Source of the DNA: Lactiplantibacillus modestisalitolerans
GTDB taxonomy: Bacteria > Bacillota > Bacilli > Lactobacillales > Lactobacillaceae
DNA: 64,000 nt
Direction: 5' to 3'
NCBI RefSeq assembly: GCF_005405425.1
Contig: NZ_BJEA01000011.1
Location: 1 to 64,000 of the forward strand
This document shows positions 39,393 through 51,782 of the stretch, piece after piece (position 1 is the stretch's first letter; each line of letters opens with the position of its first letter). Made by a program: the position numbers and the translations under genes. The notes under the pieces were generated by a model that worked only from the letters and a program-made list of their open reading frames with translations, was not told the DNA's origin and made no database searches.

Positions 39393-40325
39393 TTAGGCGT
39401 CTTGCTGTAAGCGTTCCGCAAATTGATTAATTTTTCTAAGCCGGTGGTTAATCCCCGACTTGGAAATCGGGCCGCCCGGAACAAGGGTGCCAAGTTCCTT
39501 GAGACTCACTTCCCGGTGTGCAAGCCGCGTCACCGCAACTTCTTGTAATTTCGGCGGTAACTGCTTTAAACCGACCGTGGAATCAATCAACAAAATATTT
39601 TCAATTTGTTTACTTGAGGCGTTCGCCACTTTATCCATATTGGCGTTTTCGCAATTAACCAGCCGGTTAACCGAATTACGCATATCCCGCATGATTCGAA
39701 CGTCTTCAAACTTTAACATCCCGGTCGTGGCGCCAATCAGCGACAAAAAGTCCGCAATTTTTTCAGCTTCCTTGATGTAGGTGATGAAGCCCCCGCGACG
39801 ATCGGTCGTCCGCGAATTCAAACCGTACTTATTCATCATTTCAGAAATCATTCGGTTGTGCTCTTCGTACAGTGAATAAATTTCCAAATGGTAGCGGGAC
39901 GTTTCCGGGTTATTAACGGACCCTCCCGCTAAAAACGCCCCCCGTAAATAGGAGCGCACCGCGGCGTCATCCGTCAACACTTCGGTCGGTGCAACCTCGA
40001 CAATTTGGTAATCTTTTAAAATTCCTAAATCAGCGAGCACCATGTCGGTTCCCGTTTTTAAGCGCACAATGTACAGGTTATTTTTGTTCAGTTTCATTTT
40101 ACGCCGCACGATCAGTTCACTCGCCACGTCATAAAATTGTTTGAGTAATCGGTAAATACGCCGCGCGATGGCCGGATTTTCTGTCTGAATATTTAAAATA
40201 AAATGATGATTAGCAAGGCTAATCGTCCCGTTCATCCGAATCAAAGCCATTAACTCGGCTTTGGCATTCTCGCGATGGACAGCGAGGTTGGTAAGTTCTT
40301 TCTTAACTTCACTGGCGTATGACAA
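39393..40325 (-). CDS. whiA: DNA-binding protein WhiA
   Basis: WhiA combines a LAGLIDADG-like N-terminal domain without nuclease activity (about 10-215, [18 protein letters not shown]) and a C-terminal helix-turn-helix (about 225-305, [26 protein letters not shown]). In Gram-positive bacteria it affects cell division and chromosome segregation. The 310-residue length is standard. It follows yvcK by 12 nt in the conserved rapZ-yvcK-whiA operon. Confidence 0.96.
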   Translation of the reverse strand: MSYASEVKKELTNLAVHRENAKAELMALIRMNGTISLANHHFILNIQTENPAIARRIYRLLKQFYDVASELIVRRKMKLNKNNLYIVRLKTGTDMVLADLGILKDYQIVEVAPTEVLTDDAAVRSYLRGAFLAGGSVNNPETSRYHLEIYSLYEEHNRMISEMMNKYGLNSRTTDRRGGFITYIKEAEKIADFLSLIGATTGMLKFEDVRIMRDMRNSVNRLVNCENANMDKVANASSKQIENILLIDSTVGLKQLPPKLQEVAVTRLAHREVSLKELGTLVPGGPISKSGINHRLRKINQFAERLQQDA

Positions 40326-40337
40326 AGGTTACCCCTC

Positions 40338-41339
40338 CTATCTTGAAATGTCGGAATGGCCGACTAAGTTCATTAACTCCGCAACGACCTGGTCGCCATC
40401 GTGAAAGGCCCCGTTATCCCGCAACTTCAAGAAGTTAGAGGAGATTACCCGGCAATTCTGGTCACGTAAGCCCCGAAAATCGTGACTAACTTGGCGTGAC
40501 ACTTCGTTAAACTTGTGGAAATCCATGTAGTCCTCGGGTACCTTCTCAGTGTTCACGAGGACCGTATTAATAAAGTTTTGACCCAAGTGCCGGTTGAGGA
40601 CCCGGACGTGGTCAGCGTCGGAGAAGCGATCCGTTTCTCCTTTTTGCGTCATAATATTGCAAATATAGACGACTTCCGCGTCCGACTCACAAACGGCCCG
40701 GCCAATATTATTAATCGTTAAGTTCGGTAAAATACTGGTGAACAAGCTCCCTGGTCCGAGCACAATCTGGTCCGCCTGCATAATGGCATCAATAACCGGC
40801 TGAACCGCTTCCGGTTCCTTACCGTCGCGGTCCGTAACCCAAACGCGTTCCAACGACTTGTGCGCGGCAGTAATTTCCGCTTCACCAACGAGTTCGGTCC
40901 CGTCTTTAAACCGGCCGTGCAAGGTTAACGCTTCGTTTGCTGCCGGGTAGACGTGACCGTCCACCTGCATCATATCGGAAAGTTCCTGGACCGCGTCGAA
41001 CACCCCGGATTTCATTTCCGTCAAAGCGGCAATAATCAGGTTACCGATAGCGTGGCCGGCAAAGAACTGGTCGTTACCTTGGAAACGGTATTGAAAGACG
41101 TTCTTATACAAATCGGGCCAGTTCGACAACGCGACCATTACGTTGCGGATATCACCAGGTGGTACCACGTTAACGTAGTTGCGAATAATGCCGGAAGACC
41201 CACCATCATCAGCGACCGTCACAATTGCGGTAATGTCGACGGCCTGCCGCCGTAATCCATTTAAGATTACGGGTAAGCCGGTGCCCCCGCCAATGACCAC
41301 GATCTTAGGTCGCTGCGTTTTAAACGTATATTTTCTCAT
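40338..41339 (-). CDS. yvcK: Gluconeogenesis factor YvcK (GlmR/CuvA family)
   Basis: YvcK binds UDP-sugars and supports cell-wall synthesis by tuning carbon flow to amino sugars; in B. subtilis it (GlmR) stimulates GlmS. The 333-residue protein has the N-terminal [17 protein letters not shown] and [11 protein letters not shown] motifs of the CofD-like fold, and [14 protein letters not shown] near 195. Its ATG overlaps the rapZ stop by 4 nt (ATGA). The link to GlmS connects it functionally to the operon at 1.3-7 kb. Confidence 0.96.
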   Translation of the reverse strand: MRKYTFKTQRPKIVVIGGGTGLPVILNGLRRQAVDITAIVTVADDGGSSGIIRNYVNVVPPGDIRNVMVALSNWPDLYKNVFQYRFQGNDQFFAGHAIGNLIIAALTEMKSGVFDAVQELSDMMQVDGHVYPAANEALTLHGRFKDGTELVGEAEITAAHKSLERVWVTDRDGKEPEAVQPVIDAIMQADQIVLGPGSLFTSILPNLTINNIGRAVCESDAEVVYICNIMTQKGETDRFSDADHVRVLNRHLGQNFINTVLVNTEKVPEDYMDFHKFNEVSRQVSHDFRGLRDQNCRVISSNFLKLRDNGAFHDGDQVVAELMNLVGHSDISR

Positions 41340-42220
41340 GAGCGATTGACCGTTTCCTTTCGTTTACCAATATCGCGGTGGCTAATATGGACTTTATAGT
41401 CCTTTGCCAGGGCTTCACCAATCCGTTGCGTTAAAGCAACCGAGCGGTGTTGGCCCCCCGTACAACCAATCGCAATCGTCAAACTCGTTTTACCTTCAGC
41501 CTCATACCCCGGCATAATGTTTTGCAGTAGTTGTAAGAACTGTTGATAGAACGATTCAGTTGCCGGTTGTTGCATCACGTAATCGGCCACCGGTTTGTCC
41601 AAACCAGTTAACGGCTTTAATTCTGGCAAATAGTACGGGTTGGGCAAGAAGCGCACATCCATCACGATATCCGCATCAATTGGTAAACCATATTTGAATC
41701 CAAACGATAACATTTCAATGTGGAAGGTTTCGTCCGGACTCGTTTCAAACTTATCAAAAATCGATTCCCGAAGTTCCCGGGGCGTTAACGCCGACGTATC
41801 AATGACGTAGGACGCCCGGTCCTTCAACGGAATCAACAATTCTCGTTCCTTGACAACCCCATCCATAATCCGACCTTCCATCGCTAACGGGTGGGAGCGA
41901 CGCGTTTCCTTATAACGGGAGACCAGTTCTTCATTGGACGCGTCCAAGAAAAGAATCCGCGTCGAAACAAAGTCGGTATTATCCAGGTTTGCCAACATAT
42001 CGATGATTTCATCGTAAAAAGCTCGTGAGCGTAAGTCGATCACCAACGCGACCTTTTTAATTTTGCCGGACTCCTCAACTAATTCAGAAAATTTTGGTAG
42101 CAAGGCTGGTGGCATGTTATCAATACAAAAATACCCCAGGTCTTCAAAACTCTGAACCGCGACCGTTTTACCGGCCCCGCTCATTCCAGAAATAATTACA
42201 AGTTGTAATGCGTCTGCCAT
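41336..42220 (-). CDS. rapZ: RNase adapter / nucleotide-binding protein RapZ (YvcJ)
   Basis: This 294-residue GTP/ATP-binding protein has Walker [13 protein letters not shown] (near 13), Walker B-like [12 protein letters not shown] and the C-terminal [13 protein letters not shown]. In E. coli RapZ senses glucosamine-6-phosphate and controls glmS mRNA decay; in Firmicutes (YvcJ) the role is less clear and the glmS ribozyme does that job. GAGGGAG precedes the ATG at 42220, so the longer frame is not used. It is the first gene of the operon. Confidence 0.95.
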   Translation of the reverse strand: MADALQLVIISGMSGAGKTVAVQSFEDLGYFCIDNMPPALLPKFSELVEESGKIKKVALVIDLRSRAFYDEIIDMLANLDNTDFVSTRILFLDASNEELVSRYKETRRSHPLAMEGRIMDGVVKERELLIPLKDRASYVIDTSALTPRELRESIFDKFETSPDETFHIEMLSFGFKYGLPIDADIVMDVRFLPNPYYLPELKPLTGLDKPVADYVMQQPATESFYQQFLQLLQNIMPGYEAEGKTSLTIAIGCTGGQHRSVALTQRIGEALAKDYKVHISHRDIGKRKETVNRS

Positions 42221-42364
42221 GTTTTCTCCCTCTAATCCATATTGTTGGTAGTATAACATACCGGGCGTGTCATCGCTACTAACGACTTTTCAACAACGCG
42301 CCAAGGCTAGTAATTCAGGCGTTGGTTTGCCCAGTAACTGAATAAAGGACGCTGAACCGCCCCC

Positions 42365-42901
42365 CTAATTACGTCGAGCAAAGGCGATTAAAATCGCGTT
42401 GATGCCGAAAATGGCAAAGTAAACGGCTACCAGTACGTTAAAGGTCAGTGCCGCCACGACCGGGCTAAAGAGTAACATGACGCCCAGCGCCAAACTCAGT
42501 AAGTCTAAAATGAGTGAAATCACGAAGTACCCAGTACCGAAAAACCGTAAGTGTGAAACGACCGTCAAACGCTCAATTGAGTCAATTAAGAACCAGAACG
42601 CAAAGACGTAACCCAACACTAAAATTCCGGTTGGTGCCTTAAATAGAAACAGCAAACCAACCAAAATATCAATAATTGCTAATCCTAGGGCTACGTTGGC
42701 TCGCAAGCCGGTCTCCCGTCTCAACTTAGTGTAGCCCGCTAAGGTGGTAATCCCACTAATAATGGCCGCAATTGCAAATAAGAAAACCAAACTCAATAGC
42801 GCTGCCTGCGGTTGTTTCATCACAAAGTAGGCCGCCACTAAGAAGACAACCCCGGTAATAAATTCCGTCCAATCAAATCCCCAGCGATGATCATTAAACA
42901 T
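42365..42901 (-). CDS. DUF308/HdeD-like membrane protein
   Basis: This 178-residue protein has six membrane helices in pairs, in the DUF308 pattern of HdeD (acid-resistance membrane protein of E. coli). No catalytic residue is evident; a link to acid stress is only by family. The start is uncertain between ATG 42913, which touches the GGAG, and ATG 42901; I use the latter. A family A repeat lies directly upstream, where its promoter must be. Confidence 0.82.
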   Translation of the reverse strand: MFNDHRWGFDWTEFITGVVFLVAAYFVMKQPQAALLSLVFLFAIAAIISGITTLAGYTKLRRETGLRANVALGLAIIDILVGLLFLFKAPTGILVLGYVFAFWFLIDSIERLTVVSHLRFFGTGYFVISLILDLLSLALGVMLLFSPVVAALTFNVLVAVYFAIFGINAILIAFARRN

Positions 42902-43000
42902 TTTGAACCACATCTCCTATCCGCTTTAACTCCATCATACCAGTTGATGTAAGAGTTTCCAACTTGTTACGGACGGCACTAGTGCAAAAAAGGAGGACTG

Positions 43001-43372
43001 TACCAATTGGTGTTGTTCTGCCGCCAGCAGCGGGTGTAACCGGTTGGCTGGAACACTGCGGGCATCGATTTGAGCTCACTCAGGATACCACTGAGCAATC
43101 TCAAATTCGAGCCTTATTCTAAGCCGGAAGAACTTCACTTCCGACTAAGAATAATTTCGCAGTTGAGCCATAGTTACACCCGCTACTGGCTAGTCTTGCC
43201 TTAATACATCGGTTGAATTTAGTAAATCTCAATTGGTGAGACTGGTCCTGCTGAACGTTCACTAAATCAAACGCAACCTTGTCCCCCCATTCCGACAAGC
43301 ACAATGAATTTTTTTGAAAACTCAACCGGCACCTTTGGTAGCAAATCAACACCGCATATCATAGGATCCCAA
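43001..43372 (-). repeat. Repeat family A, copy 2 (full length, inverted)
   Basis: On the minus strand it runs from CTATGATATGCGGTGTTGATTTGC to CACCAATTGGTA and matches the copies at 14650-15033 and 61617-61988. Its core (43023-43192) has terminal repeats GCCAGTAGCGGGTGTAAC and CACCCGCTGCTGGC, followed inward by TGGCT/AGCCA and ACTGCG/CGCAGT. It lies between argH and the DUF308 gene and abuts the argH terminator. Short frames in it (with RCPQCSSQPVTPAAG) are repeat-derived, not genes. Confidence 0.87.
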
Positions 43373-43402
43373 AAAGTGGGTGCGTTTCCACGCCCCACTT
43401 TT
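43372..43402 (-). terminator. Intrinsic terminator of argGH
   Basis: AAAAGTGGG-GCG pairs with CGC-CCCACTTTT and is followed on the minus strand by TTTTT, 38 bp after the argH stop. Confidence 0.85.
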
Positions 43403-43439
43403 CATCATCAGCTATTTAATTTGAGAATGGTTGGCCTCA

Positions 43440-44834
43440 TTAATCCTGAGCGTCCTTTGCCAGTTGCGCCTGTGCGCGTTTTAATTCCTGACGAATTTGG
43501 TCAAAGCCGGTTCCCCCAAGAGAATGCCGCCGTTCAACCGCTACCTTGGCGTCTAAATCGTGATAGACATCCGCTTCAATTAATGGCGAAATTTCCTGAA
43601 ATTCACTCAACGGAATGTCCTGCAACGGCCGGTGTTTTTGAATGCCTTCTAAGACCAGCTTGCCCACAATCGCGTGGGCTTCCCGGAACGGCATGCCCTT
43701 ATTGGCTAAGTAGTCCGCCAATTCCGTCGCGTTTGAGAAATCGTTCGTGGTTGCGTGCGCCATTTGCGCCTTATTAACCGTCAGCGTTGCCAGCATGCCC
43801 GTAAAGACGTGCAAACTCGTCAGTACCGTCGTGACGGTATCAAAGGCCCCCTCCTTATCTTCTTGTAAGTCCTTATTATAGGCTAGCGGGATCGCTTTCA
43901 TGACCGTTAACAGGCCCATCAAGTTGCCATAAACCCGACCAGCTTTGCCCCGAATCAGTTCAGCCATATCTGGATTCTTTTTCTGGGGCATGATTGAACT
44001 GCCAGTTGAAAATTGGTCACTTAGACTAATGTAGTTAAATTCATAACTACTCCAGCTAACAAGTTCTTCACAAAAACGTGATAAGTGCATCATCAGGATT
44101 GCCGCGTTACTAAGGAACTCCAATACGAAATCCCGGTCCGAAACGGCGTCTAAACTATTATGGTAAACCTGACTAAAACCTAATAATTGGGCACTATATT
44201 CACGGTCAATTGGAAAGGTCGTTCCCGCTAGCGCTGCCGCGCCCAACGGTGAAATATCGGTATGCTGTATATTGAACTTGAACCGTTCAATATCGCGTCG
44301 AAACATTTGATAATATGCCAATAAATAGTGCGCGTAAGAAATCGGTTGCGCGTGTTGCAAGTGCGTATACCCCGGCATCACCGTTGTAACGTTGGCCGCG
44401 GCCTTTTCAACCAGTACTTCTTCAAGCGCCTGTAAGCGCGCTAAAATTTTAGGCAGTTGGTGTTTCAAGTACAGGTGAAAATCCGTGGCGACCTGGTCAT
44501 TTCGGGAACGCGCGGTATGCAGTTTCCCGGCGACTGGTCCAATTTCCGCCGTTAACAACGCTTCAATATTCATATGAATATCTTCGTTAACGGTTGAAAA
44601 TTCTAACTGACCAGCTTGAAGCCGCTTTTCAAGCGTTTCTAATCCCGCCACAATTTGATCAACATCCTCAGCGGGCAAAATCCCCGTCTTTTTAAGCATC
44701 TTAACGTGCGCTAACGAACCGGTAATGTCTTCGGCGGCCAGTAACTGATCAAAGCCAATTGACGCACCAAATTCATCAACGTACTTGGCGACGGTTTCCG
44801 TAAACCGACCACCCCATAACTTTTGCGTACTCAT
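43440..44834 (-). CDS. argH: Argininosuccinate lyase
   Basis: ArgH splits argininosuccinate into arginine and fumarate, the last step of arginine synthesis. The 464-residue protein has the fumarase-family signature [12 protein letters not shown] (near 280) with the catalytic serine, and [14 protein letters not shown] near 107. Its ATG overlaps the argG stop by one base, so the two are coupled. Confidence 0.98.
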   Translation of the reverse strand: MSTQKLWGGRFTETVAKYVDEFGASIGFDQLLAAEDITGSLAHVKMLKKTGILPAEDVDQIVAGLETLEKRLQAGQLEFSTVNEDIHMNIEALLTAEIGPVAGKLHTARSRNDQVATDFHLYLKHQLPKILARLQALEEVLVEKAAANVTTVMPGYTHLQHAQPISYAHYLLAYYQMFRRDIERFKFNIQHTDISPLGAAALAGTTFPIDREYSAQLLGFSQVYHNSLDAVSDRDFVLEFLSNAAILMMHLSRFCEELVSWSSYEFNYISLSDQFSTGSSIMPQKKNPDMAELIRGKAGRVYGNLMGLLTVMKAIPLAYNKDLQEDKEGAFDTVTTVLTSLHVFTGMLATLTVNKAQMAHATTNDFSNATELADYLANKGMPFREAHAIVGKLVLEGIQKHRPLQDIPLSEFQEISPLIEADVYHDLDAKVAVERRHSLGGTGFDQIRQELKRAQAQLAKDAQD

Positions 44835-46075
44835 TAGGCGTGTTCCTTAGTCGTTTGAGCCTTTTGATCGGCAGCGACCTTCGCCTGAACCTGGGCGTTG
44901 ACCTGGGTTGGGAGCCCCCATAATTTAATAAAACCAACGGCCGCTTGTTGATCGAAGGAGTCAGCCGCCGTGTAGGTTGCCAAGTTTTCATCGTACAGTG
45001 AGTTAGGTGACTTCCGACCTTCAGTGATGACGTTCCCCTTGAAGAGTTGCACCCGAACGACTCCGTTAACGACTTGTTGGGTTTGCTTGATAAAGGCAAC
45101 CATCGCGTCCATTAAAGGTGAGAACCAGAGGCCGTTATAGATCGTATCCGCAAGTTTCTGTTCAATTAATGGTTTGAAGTGCGCTAATTCCCGTTCGAAC
45201 GTTAAGTCTTCCAAATCCTTATGGGCCTTGAGTAGGACGGTCGCGGCCGGTGCTTCGTACACTTCCCGCGATTTAATCCCGACTAATCGGTTTTCAATGT
45301 GGTCGATCCGGCCAATTCCGTGTTCACCCGCAATTTTATCTAACTTGATAATCAAGCTAGCCAGGTCCATGGCTTCGCCATCCAACGCCACCGGAACGCC
45401 CGCCTCAAACGTAATCTCTAACGTCGTTGGTTGGTCCGGCGTGTCCGCCAAGGCCTTCGTCCGGTCAAACGCATCCGCAGGCGCACCCGCCCATGGATCT
45501 TCAAGGACGCCACATTCGTTGGCCCGGCCCCATAAGTTTTCATCGATGGAATACGGGCTATCAAGATTAATCGGAACGGGAATGTTGTGTTGCTTAGCGT
45601 AGTCAATTTCTTCTTCCCGTGACCAGTGCCAATCCCGAACCGGCGCTTCAATTTTAATGTCAGGTGCTAACGCGTGGATCGCAACTTCAAACCGGACCTG
45701 GTCGTTCCCCTTACCGGTACAACCGTGCGCGATTGCGACCGCGTGTTCCTTCTTAGCTAAGGTAACTAATTTCTTAGCAATCAACGGCCGTGAGAGGGCC
45801 GAAACCAACGGATATTCTCCCTCATATAGGGCGTGGCCTTGCAGCGCGATTAACGCGTACTCTTCGGCAAATTCCTGGTTAGCATCGATCATGTAGGACG
45901 AAACGGCGCCCAACTTTAGCGCCTTTTCCTTGATGGCGTCCATGTCCTTACCTTCACCGACATCAATTCCACAAGCAACCACGTCGTAGCCCTTATCCTT
46001 TAGCCAACTAATGGCAACCGAAGTATCTAACCCGCCAGAATATGCCAAAATAATTTTTTTGTTTTGTTCAACCAT
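44834..46075 (-). CDS. argG: Argininosuccinate synthase
   Basis: ArgG joins citrulline and aspartate with ATP. The 413-residue protein has the N-type ATP loop [13 protein letters not shown] (near 10), the citrulline/aspartate site [13 protein letters not shown] (near 118) and [17 protein letters not shown] (near 250). It is the first gene of the argGH operon. The upstream region carries a promoter and AT-rich ARG-box-like sequences, so ArgR control is likely. Confidence 0.98.
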   Translation of the reverse strand: MVEQNKKIILAYSGGLDTSVAISWLKDKGYDVVACGIDVGEGKDMDAIKEKALKLGAVSSYMIDANQEFAEEYALIALQGHALYEGEYPLVSALSRPLIAKKLVTLAKKEHAVAIAHGCTGKGNDQVRFEVAIHALAPDIKIEAPVRDWHWSREEEIDYAKQHNIPVPINLDSPYSIDENLWGRANECGVLEDPWAGAPADAFDRTKALADTPDQPTTLEITFEAGVPVALDGEAMDLASLIIKLDKIAGEHGIGRIDHIENRLVGIKSREVYEAPAATVLLKAHKDLEDLTFERELAHFKPLIEQKLADTIYNGLWFSPLMDAMVAFIKQTQQVVNGVVRVQLFKGNVITEGRKSPNSLYDENLATYTAADSFDQQAAVGFIKLWGLPTQVNAQVQAKVAADQKAQTTKEHA

Positions 46076-46123
46076 TTCTCATTACCTCCGTCAATGTTTG
46101 CTGATGAATTTCTCAATGACAGT

Positions 46124-46225
46124 ATCGTAGCACCCATTTTAACTTTATGCAATGATTTTTATAAAATATTCTTTATTAGCTAAATATTCACACGTTTTAC
46201 GGATATTTATACATTTATTCAAAAC
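46124..46225 (-). promoter_or_regulatory. argGH promoter with candidate ArgR boxes
   Basis: TTGCAT (-35, 46147-46152) and TACGAT (-10, 46124-46129) are 17 bp apart. Upstream, GTGTGAATATTT (minus strand, about 46184-46195) and TTGAATAAATGTATAA (about 46209-46224) resemble ARG boxes (TGAAT-AT-ATTCA). They are imperfect. The remainder up to 46320 is AT-rich and shows nothing else. Confidence 0.5.
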
Positions 46226-46323
46226 TTTATGTATTATTTTTTAATCTTAAACTGATAATAATTCCAATTTCACCGCCATCTACTGCTAGTCAAACCGCAC
46301 TCGGAAATCAGCGCAATCAAAAA

Positions 46324-46354
46324 GACCGTGATCATCGGCAAGATAATCGCGGTC
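46324..46354 (-). terminator. Intrinsic terminator of luxS
   Basis: GACCGTGAT pairs with ATCGCGGTC (one G.T) and TTTTT follows on the minus strand, 24 bp past the luxS stop. Confidence 0.8.
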
Positions 46355-46377
46355 TATTGATTGCGTTTCAAATAATT

Positions 46378-46854
46378 TTATTCAACGACTTTGCGGACAA
46401 ATGGGTCGGAAGAAATTCCCTGGGAGAGAATTAACTTAGCCCATTCCTTAGCAGAGAACAGGGAGTGGTCTTTGTAGTTCCCACAGCTGTCAATGGTCGT
46501 CCCCTGCACGTCTTCCCACTTAGCTGGGCCGGCAATGAATTCAAGGGATGACTTCAACGCCTTGGCAACTTCAACCGTATCGTGTTCACCCCAAGTAATC
46601 AAGTGGAAACCAGTCCGGCAGCCAAATGGTGAACAGTCAATCACGCCGTCCATCCGGTCACGTAACAACCCGGCTAGCATGTGTTCAATCGTATGCAAAC
46701 CAGCGGTATCAATTGCTGCCTTGTTAGGTTGAACTAACCGTAAATCAAAGTTAGTGATGGCGTCACCGTTAGGACCGTGTTCCACCGTAATTTTCCGCAC
46801 GTAGGGTGCGAGTACTTTCGTATGATCTAATGTAAAACTCTCTACTTTAGCCAA
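46378..46854 (-). CDS. luxS: S-ribosylhomocysteine lyase
   Basis: LuxS cleaves S-ribosylhomocysteine to homocysteine and DPD, the precursor of autoinducer-2, in the activated methyl cycle. The 158-residue protein has the Fe2+-binding HTIEHMLAG (near 54) and the catalytic cysteine region FGCRTGFHL (near 83). The start is a TTG at 46854 behind GAGGAG, giving the usual [11 protein letters not shown]; the frame to 46875 is leader. It lies 60 nt after uvrA; a small palindrome AGTGT-AGC-ACACT sits between them. Confidence 0.97.
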   Translation of the reverse strand: MAKVESFTLDHTKVLAPYVRKITVEHGPNGDAITNFDLRLVQPNKAAIDTAGLHTIEHMLAGLLRDRMDGVIDCSPFGCRTGFHLITWGEHDTVEVAKALKSSLEFIAGPAKWEDVQGTTIDSCGNYKDHSLFSAKEWAKLILSQGISSDPFVRKVVE

Positions 46855-46914
46855 TCTGAACACTCCTCTTGTCAAAAAATTGCATTACATGCCTAGTGTA
46901 GCACACTCGGTCAA

Positions 46915-49767
46915 CTATTTGCTTGGCTGCGCTTGAAGGGCCCGGTCACGCGCCAATACGGGCTTTAAGTACTGGCCAGTATAGCTTGCCGGTACGGCTG
47001 AAACGGCTTCCGGGGTCCCGGTCGCAACGACCGTACCACCGCCTTCGCCACCTTCTGGGCCTAAGTCGATCAAGTAATCCGCCGACTTAACGACGTCTAA
47101 ATTATGTTCAATAATCAGAACCGTATTACCCGCATCTACGAGCCGTTGTAGAACCCCAATCAAGCGGCGAATATCTTCACTATGCAGCCCCGTCGTTGGT
47201 TCATCCAAGATGTAAAAGTTCTTCCCGGACTGTTGCTTGTGCAATTCAGCGGCTAACTTCATCCGCTGCGCTTCCCCACCAGATAGCGTTGTGGCGGCTT
47301 GACCAAGCTTCACGTAGCCCAAGCCAACGTCCACTAACGTTTGTAATTTTCGGCGAATCTTCGGAATCGGTTTGAAAAAATCAAGGGCTTCCGAAGCGGT
47401 CATTTGGAGAACGTCCGCAATGTTTTTACCCTTGTATTCAACTTCCAAAGTCTCAGAATTATACTGCTTTCCATGACAAACTTCACACGGAACGAACACG
47501 TCCGGCAAGAAGTTCATTTCGATCTTCAAAATCCCGTCACCATGACAAGCCTCACAGCGACCGCCCTTGATATTGAAACTAAAGCGGCCCTTTTGATACC
47601 CGCGTAATTTAGCTTCGTTCGTCTGAGCAAATAATTCCCGGATATTGTCAAAGACACCGGTATAAGTCGCCGGGTTACTCCGCGGCGTCCGGCCAATCGG
47701 GCTTTGATCAATGTTAACGAGCCGCTCAATGTTTTTAACGCCACTGATTGACTTATATTTCCCGGGTTTTTCAGAATTATGATTCAGCTTTTGAGCTAAC
47801 GCCCGCTTCAAAATGTCGTTAACGAGTGTCGACTTACCAGAACCCGACACCCCGGTCACCACTACAAACTCCCCGAGTGGGAAATCGACCGTGATATTTT
47901 TCAGGTTGTTTTCAGCGGCGCCAGTCACCCGAATCTTCTTACCGTTACCTTCACGGCGTGTTTCGGGCACCGGAATAAACCGCTTGCCCGCCAAATATTG
48001 GCCGGTTAGTGATTTCCGTGACCGGGCAACCTGTTTAGGGGTTCCGGCGGCCATGACTTCACCACCGTTTTCGCCCGCACCGGGTCCAATGTCAACAATG
48101 TAATCGGCCGCCCGCATCGTATCTTCATCGTGTTCAACGACGATCAGGGTATTACCCAAATCACGCATCTTTTTCAACGAATCAATTAGTCGGTCATTAT
48201 CCCGTTGGTGCAGACCGATTGATGGTTCGTCCAGAATGTAGAGCACTCCGGATAAGTTTGACCCAATTTGGGTCGCTAACCGAATCCGTTGCGCTTCCCC
48301 ACCGGACAACGTCCGGGCCGCCCGACTCAGTGTTAAATAAGCCAAACCAACGTTTTGCAAGAAGGTCAGCCGGTCGCGAATTTCCTTTAGGATTGGCTTC
48401 GCAATCACCAAGTCCTGTTCCGATAATTGCAGGTCGTTGAAGAAAGCGAGTTCCTTACCAATTGCCAAATCGGAAACCGCACCAATGTGTTCCCCGCCAA
48501 CCTTAACGGCTAACGCCTTGCGGTTAAGCCGGTAACCGTGACAGGTTTGACAAGTTAATTCGGTCATGTACTTCCGCATGACGTCGCGAGTAAAGTCACT
48601 ACTCGTTTCGTGATAGCGGCGATCCACGTTATTAATGACCCCTTCAAAGACGGCGTCTACGTCGCGAATGCCCCCAAAGTCATTTTGATAATGGAAGTGG
48701 AACTTCTGACCATCAGACCCGTACAATAACGTTTGCCGTTGCGCCTTGGTTAAATTTTCGTAAGGTACGTCCATCGGAATTTTCAATTGCTCACAAGCTT
48801 GCTTCAGCATTTCAGGATAGTACTGCGAACTGATCGGATTCCACGGTAATAACGCCCCCTCTTCAAGCGTCAATTGCTTATCGGGGACCACTAAATCTTC
48901 GTCTACTTCGAGCTTAACACCGAGCCCTTCACAATCCGGACAAGCTCCCTGCGGTGCGTTGAATGAAAAGAGCCGCGGCTCCAATTCACCAACCGTAAAG
49001 CCACAAACCGGGCAGGCGTAATGTTCAGAAAACAAAATCGGGTCGCCGCCGATTACGTCGGCAATCGCGTAACCGCCACTTAACCGTAACGCGGCTTCAA
49101 AGGAATCGAAGAGCCGCGACCGAATGCCGGACTTAACCACGATCCGGTCAATCACGATTTCAATCTTGTGGCGCTGATTTTTATTGAGGTCAAAGGTTTC
49201 CCCGATATCATGAATCTCACCATCGACCCGGACACGCACAAAGCCTTCCCGCTTAATTTTTTCAAAAATTTTCTTATGTTCGCCCTTCTTTTGACGAACA
49301 ATCGGCGACAAGATTTGGAGCTTAGTCCGTTCGGGCAAACTTTGAACCCGGTTTACCATTTGTTCAACCGTTTGACTGGCAATCGGCGTTCCGTCATTTG
49401 GACAAATGGGTTCGCCCACCCGCGCCCATAAGAGCCGTAAATAGTCGTTAATTTCGGTAACGGTCCCGACCGTTGAGCGGGGGTTCTTAGAAGTCGTTTT
49501 TTGATCAATCGAAATGGCGGGACTTAACCCGTCAATCGAATCAACATCCGGTTTTTGCATTTGGCCTAAAAATTGACGCGCGTAGGCGGACAAACTTTCA
49601 ACGTAGCGCCGCTGCCCTTCTGCGTATAACGTATCAAACGCGAGGGAACTTTTTCCAGAACCAGACAACCCCGTAATGACCACTAACTTGTTACGCGGAA
49701 TGGTCACGTCAATATTCTTTAAATTATGGGCCCGCGCCCCGTGGATTACAATTTTATCGTTTGCCAC
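46915..49767 (-). CDS. uvrA: Excinuclease ABC subunit A
   Basis: UvrA finds bulky DNA damage in nucleotide excision repair. The 950-residue protein has two ABC modules ([12 protein letters not shown] near 33 and [12 protein letters not shown] near 640), two LSGGEAQR signatures, and zinc-finger cysteine sets CPVCGF...CPDCEG and CEACHGDG...CEVCHGKQY. It follows uvrB by 11 nt and is under the SOS-type promoter upstream of uvrB. Confidence 0.98.
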   Translation of the reverse strand: MANDKIVIHGARAHNLKNIDVTIPRNKLVVITGLSGSGKSSLAFDTLYAEGQRRYVESLSAYARQFLGQMQKPDVDSIDGLSPAISIDQKTTSKNPRSTVGTVTEINDYLRLLWARVGEPICPNDGTPIASQTVEQMVNRVQSLPERTKLQILSPIVRQKKGEHKKIFEKIKREGFVRVRVDGEIHDIGETFDLNKNQRHKIEIVIDRIVVKSGIRSRLFDSFEAALRLSGGYAIADVIGGDPILFSEHYACPVCGFTVGELEPRLFSFNAPQGACPDCEGLGVKLEVDEDLVVPDKQLTLEEGALLPWNPISSQYYPEMLKQACEQLKIPMDVPYENLTKAQRQTLLYGSDGQKFHFHYQNDFGGIRDVDAVFEGVINNVDRRYHETSSDFTRDVMRKYMTELTCQTCHGYRLNRKALAVKVGGEHIGAVSDLAIGKELAFFNDLQLSEQDLVIAKPILKEIRDRLTFLQNVGLAYLTLSRAARTLSGGEAQRIRLATQIGSNLSGVLYILDEPSIGLHQRDNDRLIDSLKKMRDLGNTLIVVEHDEDTMRAADYIVDIGPGAGENGGEVMAAGTPKQVARSRKSLTGQYLAGKRFIPVPETRREGNGKKIRVTGAAENNLKNITVDFPLGEFVVVTGVSGSGKSTLVNDILKRALAQKLNHNSEKPGKYKSISGVKNIERLVNIDQSPIGRTPRSNPATYTGVFDNIRELFAQTNEAKLRGYQKGRFSFNIKGGRCEACHGDGILKIEMNFLPDVFVPCEVCHGKQYNSETLEVEYKGKNIADVLQMTASEALDFFKPIPKIRRKLQTLVDVGLGYVKLGQAATTLSGGEAQRMKLAAELHKQQSGKNFYILDEPTTGLHSEDIRRLIGVLQRLVDAGNTVLIIEHNLDVVKSADYLIDLGPEGGEGGGTVVATGTPEAVSAVPASYTGQYLKPVLARDRALQAQPSK

Positions 49768-49778
49768 AAAAAGGCCTC

Positions 49779-51782
49779 CTAGCTAATCTGTGCTTTTAAT
49801 TCCATGACCGTATCCCGCAAAGTAGCGGCCTGTTCAAAGTCGAGCTTCTTGGCAGCGGTCTTCATTTGTTCTTCCAGTTTTGCAATCATGTCTAATTGTT
49901 GTTCGTGCGTCATGTCGTCGAAGTCCGTTTCTAAGAAGTCGTCCTTCTTACCACTGTCTTCAGCAACCTTGGTCGAAGCAATCAGTTCTGGGATGGCCTT
50001 CTTGATCGTCTTCGGCGTAATGTGATGCACTTCGTTATACTTCTGCTGAATCTCACGCCGCCGGGCAGTTTCGTCAATCGCCGCCTGCATCGACGCCGTC
50101 GTCGTATCGGCATACATGATGACCGCCCCGTTTTCATTACGGGCAGCCCGGCCGATTGTTTGAATCAGTGACCGTTCATTACGTAAGAAGCCTTCCTTAT
50201 CGGCATCCAAGATTGCAACTAACGACACTTCTGGCACGTCAATCCCTTCCCGTAAGAGGTTGATCCCCACGAGAACGTCAAACTTACCTAAGCGCAAGTC
50301 CCGGATAATCTTAGTCCGTTCAAGCGTTTTAATGTCACTGTGTAGGTACCGGACCTTAATACCTAGATCCTTCATGTAATCGGTTAAGTCTTCCGCCATC
50401 TTCTTGGTTAAAGTGGTCACGAAGACGCGTTCATTACGCTCAATCCGCTTGTTAATTTCACCGACCAAGTCATCAATTTGCCCCATGATGGGCCGGACCT
50501 CAATGGTGGGATCCAGTAAGCCGGTCGGCCGAATAATTTGTTGCACCACGTGCTTCGTCCGGTCCATCTCATAGGGGCCGGGAGTAGCGGACATGTAAAT
50601 GACCTGATTAATGTGTTGTTCAACTTCCGCTAACTTAAGCGGCCGGTTATCCAGCGCACTTGGTAACCGAAAACCGTAATCCACTAACATCTGTTTCCGC
50701 GCCCGGTCACCGTTATACATCCCGCGCACTTGCGGCATCGTCACGTGTGATTCGTCGACGACCATTAAAAAGTCCTTGGGGAAGAAGTCGAGCAAGGTGT
50801 ACGGTGGTTCGCCCGGTTTACGGCCGTCCATAAAGCGAGAATAGTTTTCAATCCCGCTGGTATACCCCATTTCCTTCAGCATTTCAATATCATAGGTCGT
50901 CCGTTGCTTGAGCCGTTGGGCTTCCAGTAACTTACCATCATTGGTCAGCTCCTTTAAGCGCCCGTCCAATTCAGTTTCAATCCCATTGATGGCCCGTTCC
51001 ATAATAGCGTCGTTCGTCATAAAGTGGGTCGCTGGGAAAATAGCAACGTGGTCGCGGTCACCGACAACTTCACCCGTCAAAGCGTCAATTTCACGAATTC
51101 GGTCAATTTCGTCACCAAAAAACTCCACCCGTAACGCGTGGTCGTCCCGGGAAGCTGGGAAAATTTCAACCACGTCACCGTGAACCCGGAAGCGCCCCCG
51201 TTGAAAATCAATGTCATTGCGGTCAAATTGAATATCGACCAGTTTTCGCAAGAGGTCGTTGCGTTCAATCGTCATACCGACCCGTAGCGAAACCACGTGG
51301 TCCTGGTATTCGTGCGGATCCCCTAACCCGAAGATACTCGAAACGGACGCCACTACGATTACGTCGTTACGTTCCAGTAACGAACTGGTAGCCGAGTGCC
51401 GCAATTTATCGATTTCATCATTAATAGCGGAATCCTTTTCAATGTAAGTATCACTCGAAGGCACGTAGGCTTCCGGCTGATAGTAATCGTAATAACTCAC
51501 AAAGTATTCGACCGCGTTGTTCGGGAAAAACTTTTTAAATTCCCCGTAAAGCTGGCCGGCCAAGGTCTTATTGTGGGACAAAATCAAGGTTGGCTTATTA
51601 ACCTGCTGAATAACGTTTGAAATCGTAAAGGTCTTCCCGGTCCCGGTGGCCCCCATCAAAATTTGTTCCTTTTCGCCGGCCTCAACGCCAGCCGTTAATT
51701 TTTGAATGGCTTCTGGTTGGTCACCCGTTGGTTGGTAATCCGAAACTAATTCAAAGTGATTATCATCGACTCGATCAATCAA
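49779..51782 (-). CDS. uvrB: Excinuclease ABC subunit B
   Basis: UvrB is the helicase-like damage verifier that loads UvrC. The 667-residue protein has Walker [10 protein letters not shown] (near 44), the beta-hairpin [12 protein letters not shown] (near 97), helicase motif DESHVTMPQ, motif [11 protein letters not shown] and a C-terminal UVR domain (about 625-663). Its leader contains an SOS-box-like site at 51946-51959 and a terminator-like hairpin at 51884-51914. Confidence 0.98.
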   Translation of the reverse strand: MIDRVDDNHFELVSDYQPTGDQPEAIQKLTAGVEAGEKEQILMGATGTGKTFTISNVIQQVNKPTLILSHNKTLAGQLYGEFKKFFPNNAVEYFVSYYDYYQPEAYVPSSDTYIEKDSAINDEIDKLRHSATSSLLERNDVIVVASVSSIFGLGDPHEYQDHVVSLRVGMTIERNDLLRKLVDIQFDRNDIDFQRGRFRVHGDVVEIFPASRDDHALRVEFFGDEIDRIREIDALTGEVVGDRDHVAIFPATHFMTNDAIMERAINGIETELDGRLKELTNDGKLLEAQRLKQRTTYDIEMLKEMGYTSGIENYSRFMDGRKPGEPPYTLLDFFPKDFLMVVDESHVTMPQVRGMYNGDRARKQMLVDYGFRLPSALDNRPLKLAEVEQHINQVIYMSATPGPYEMDRTKHVVQQIIRPTGLLDPTIEVRPIMGQIDDLVGEINKRIERNERVFVTTLTKKMAEDLTDYMKDLGIKVRYLHSDIKTLERTKIIRDLRLGKFDVLVGINLLREGIDVPEVSLVAILDADKEGFLRNERSLIQTIGRAARNENGAVIMYADTTTASMQAAIDETARRREIQQKYNEVHHITPKTIKKAIPELIASTKVAEDSGKKDDFLETDFDDMTHEQQLDMIAKLEEQMKTAAKKLDFEQAATLRDTVMELKAQIS

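Noticed and set aside
43119-43352. 77-residue minus-strand frame upstream of the DUF308 gene
   Set aside because: It lies in the family A element, and the other copies contain stops in the same frame.
42890-43400. Intact insertion sequence suggested by long inverted repeats
   Set aside because: There is no transposase frame, and the same unit recurs without one at three other places.
46895-46907. AGTGT-AGC-ACACT palindrome between uvrA and luxS as a luxS operator
   Set aside because: Only 5-bp arms, no clear luxS promoter boxes around it; too weak to call.
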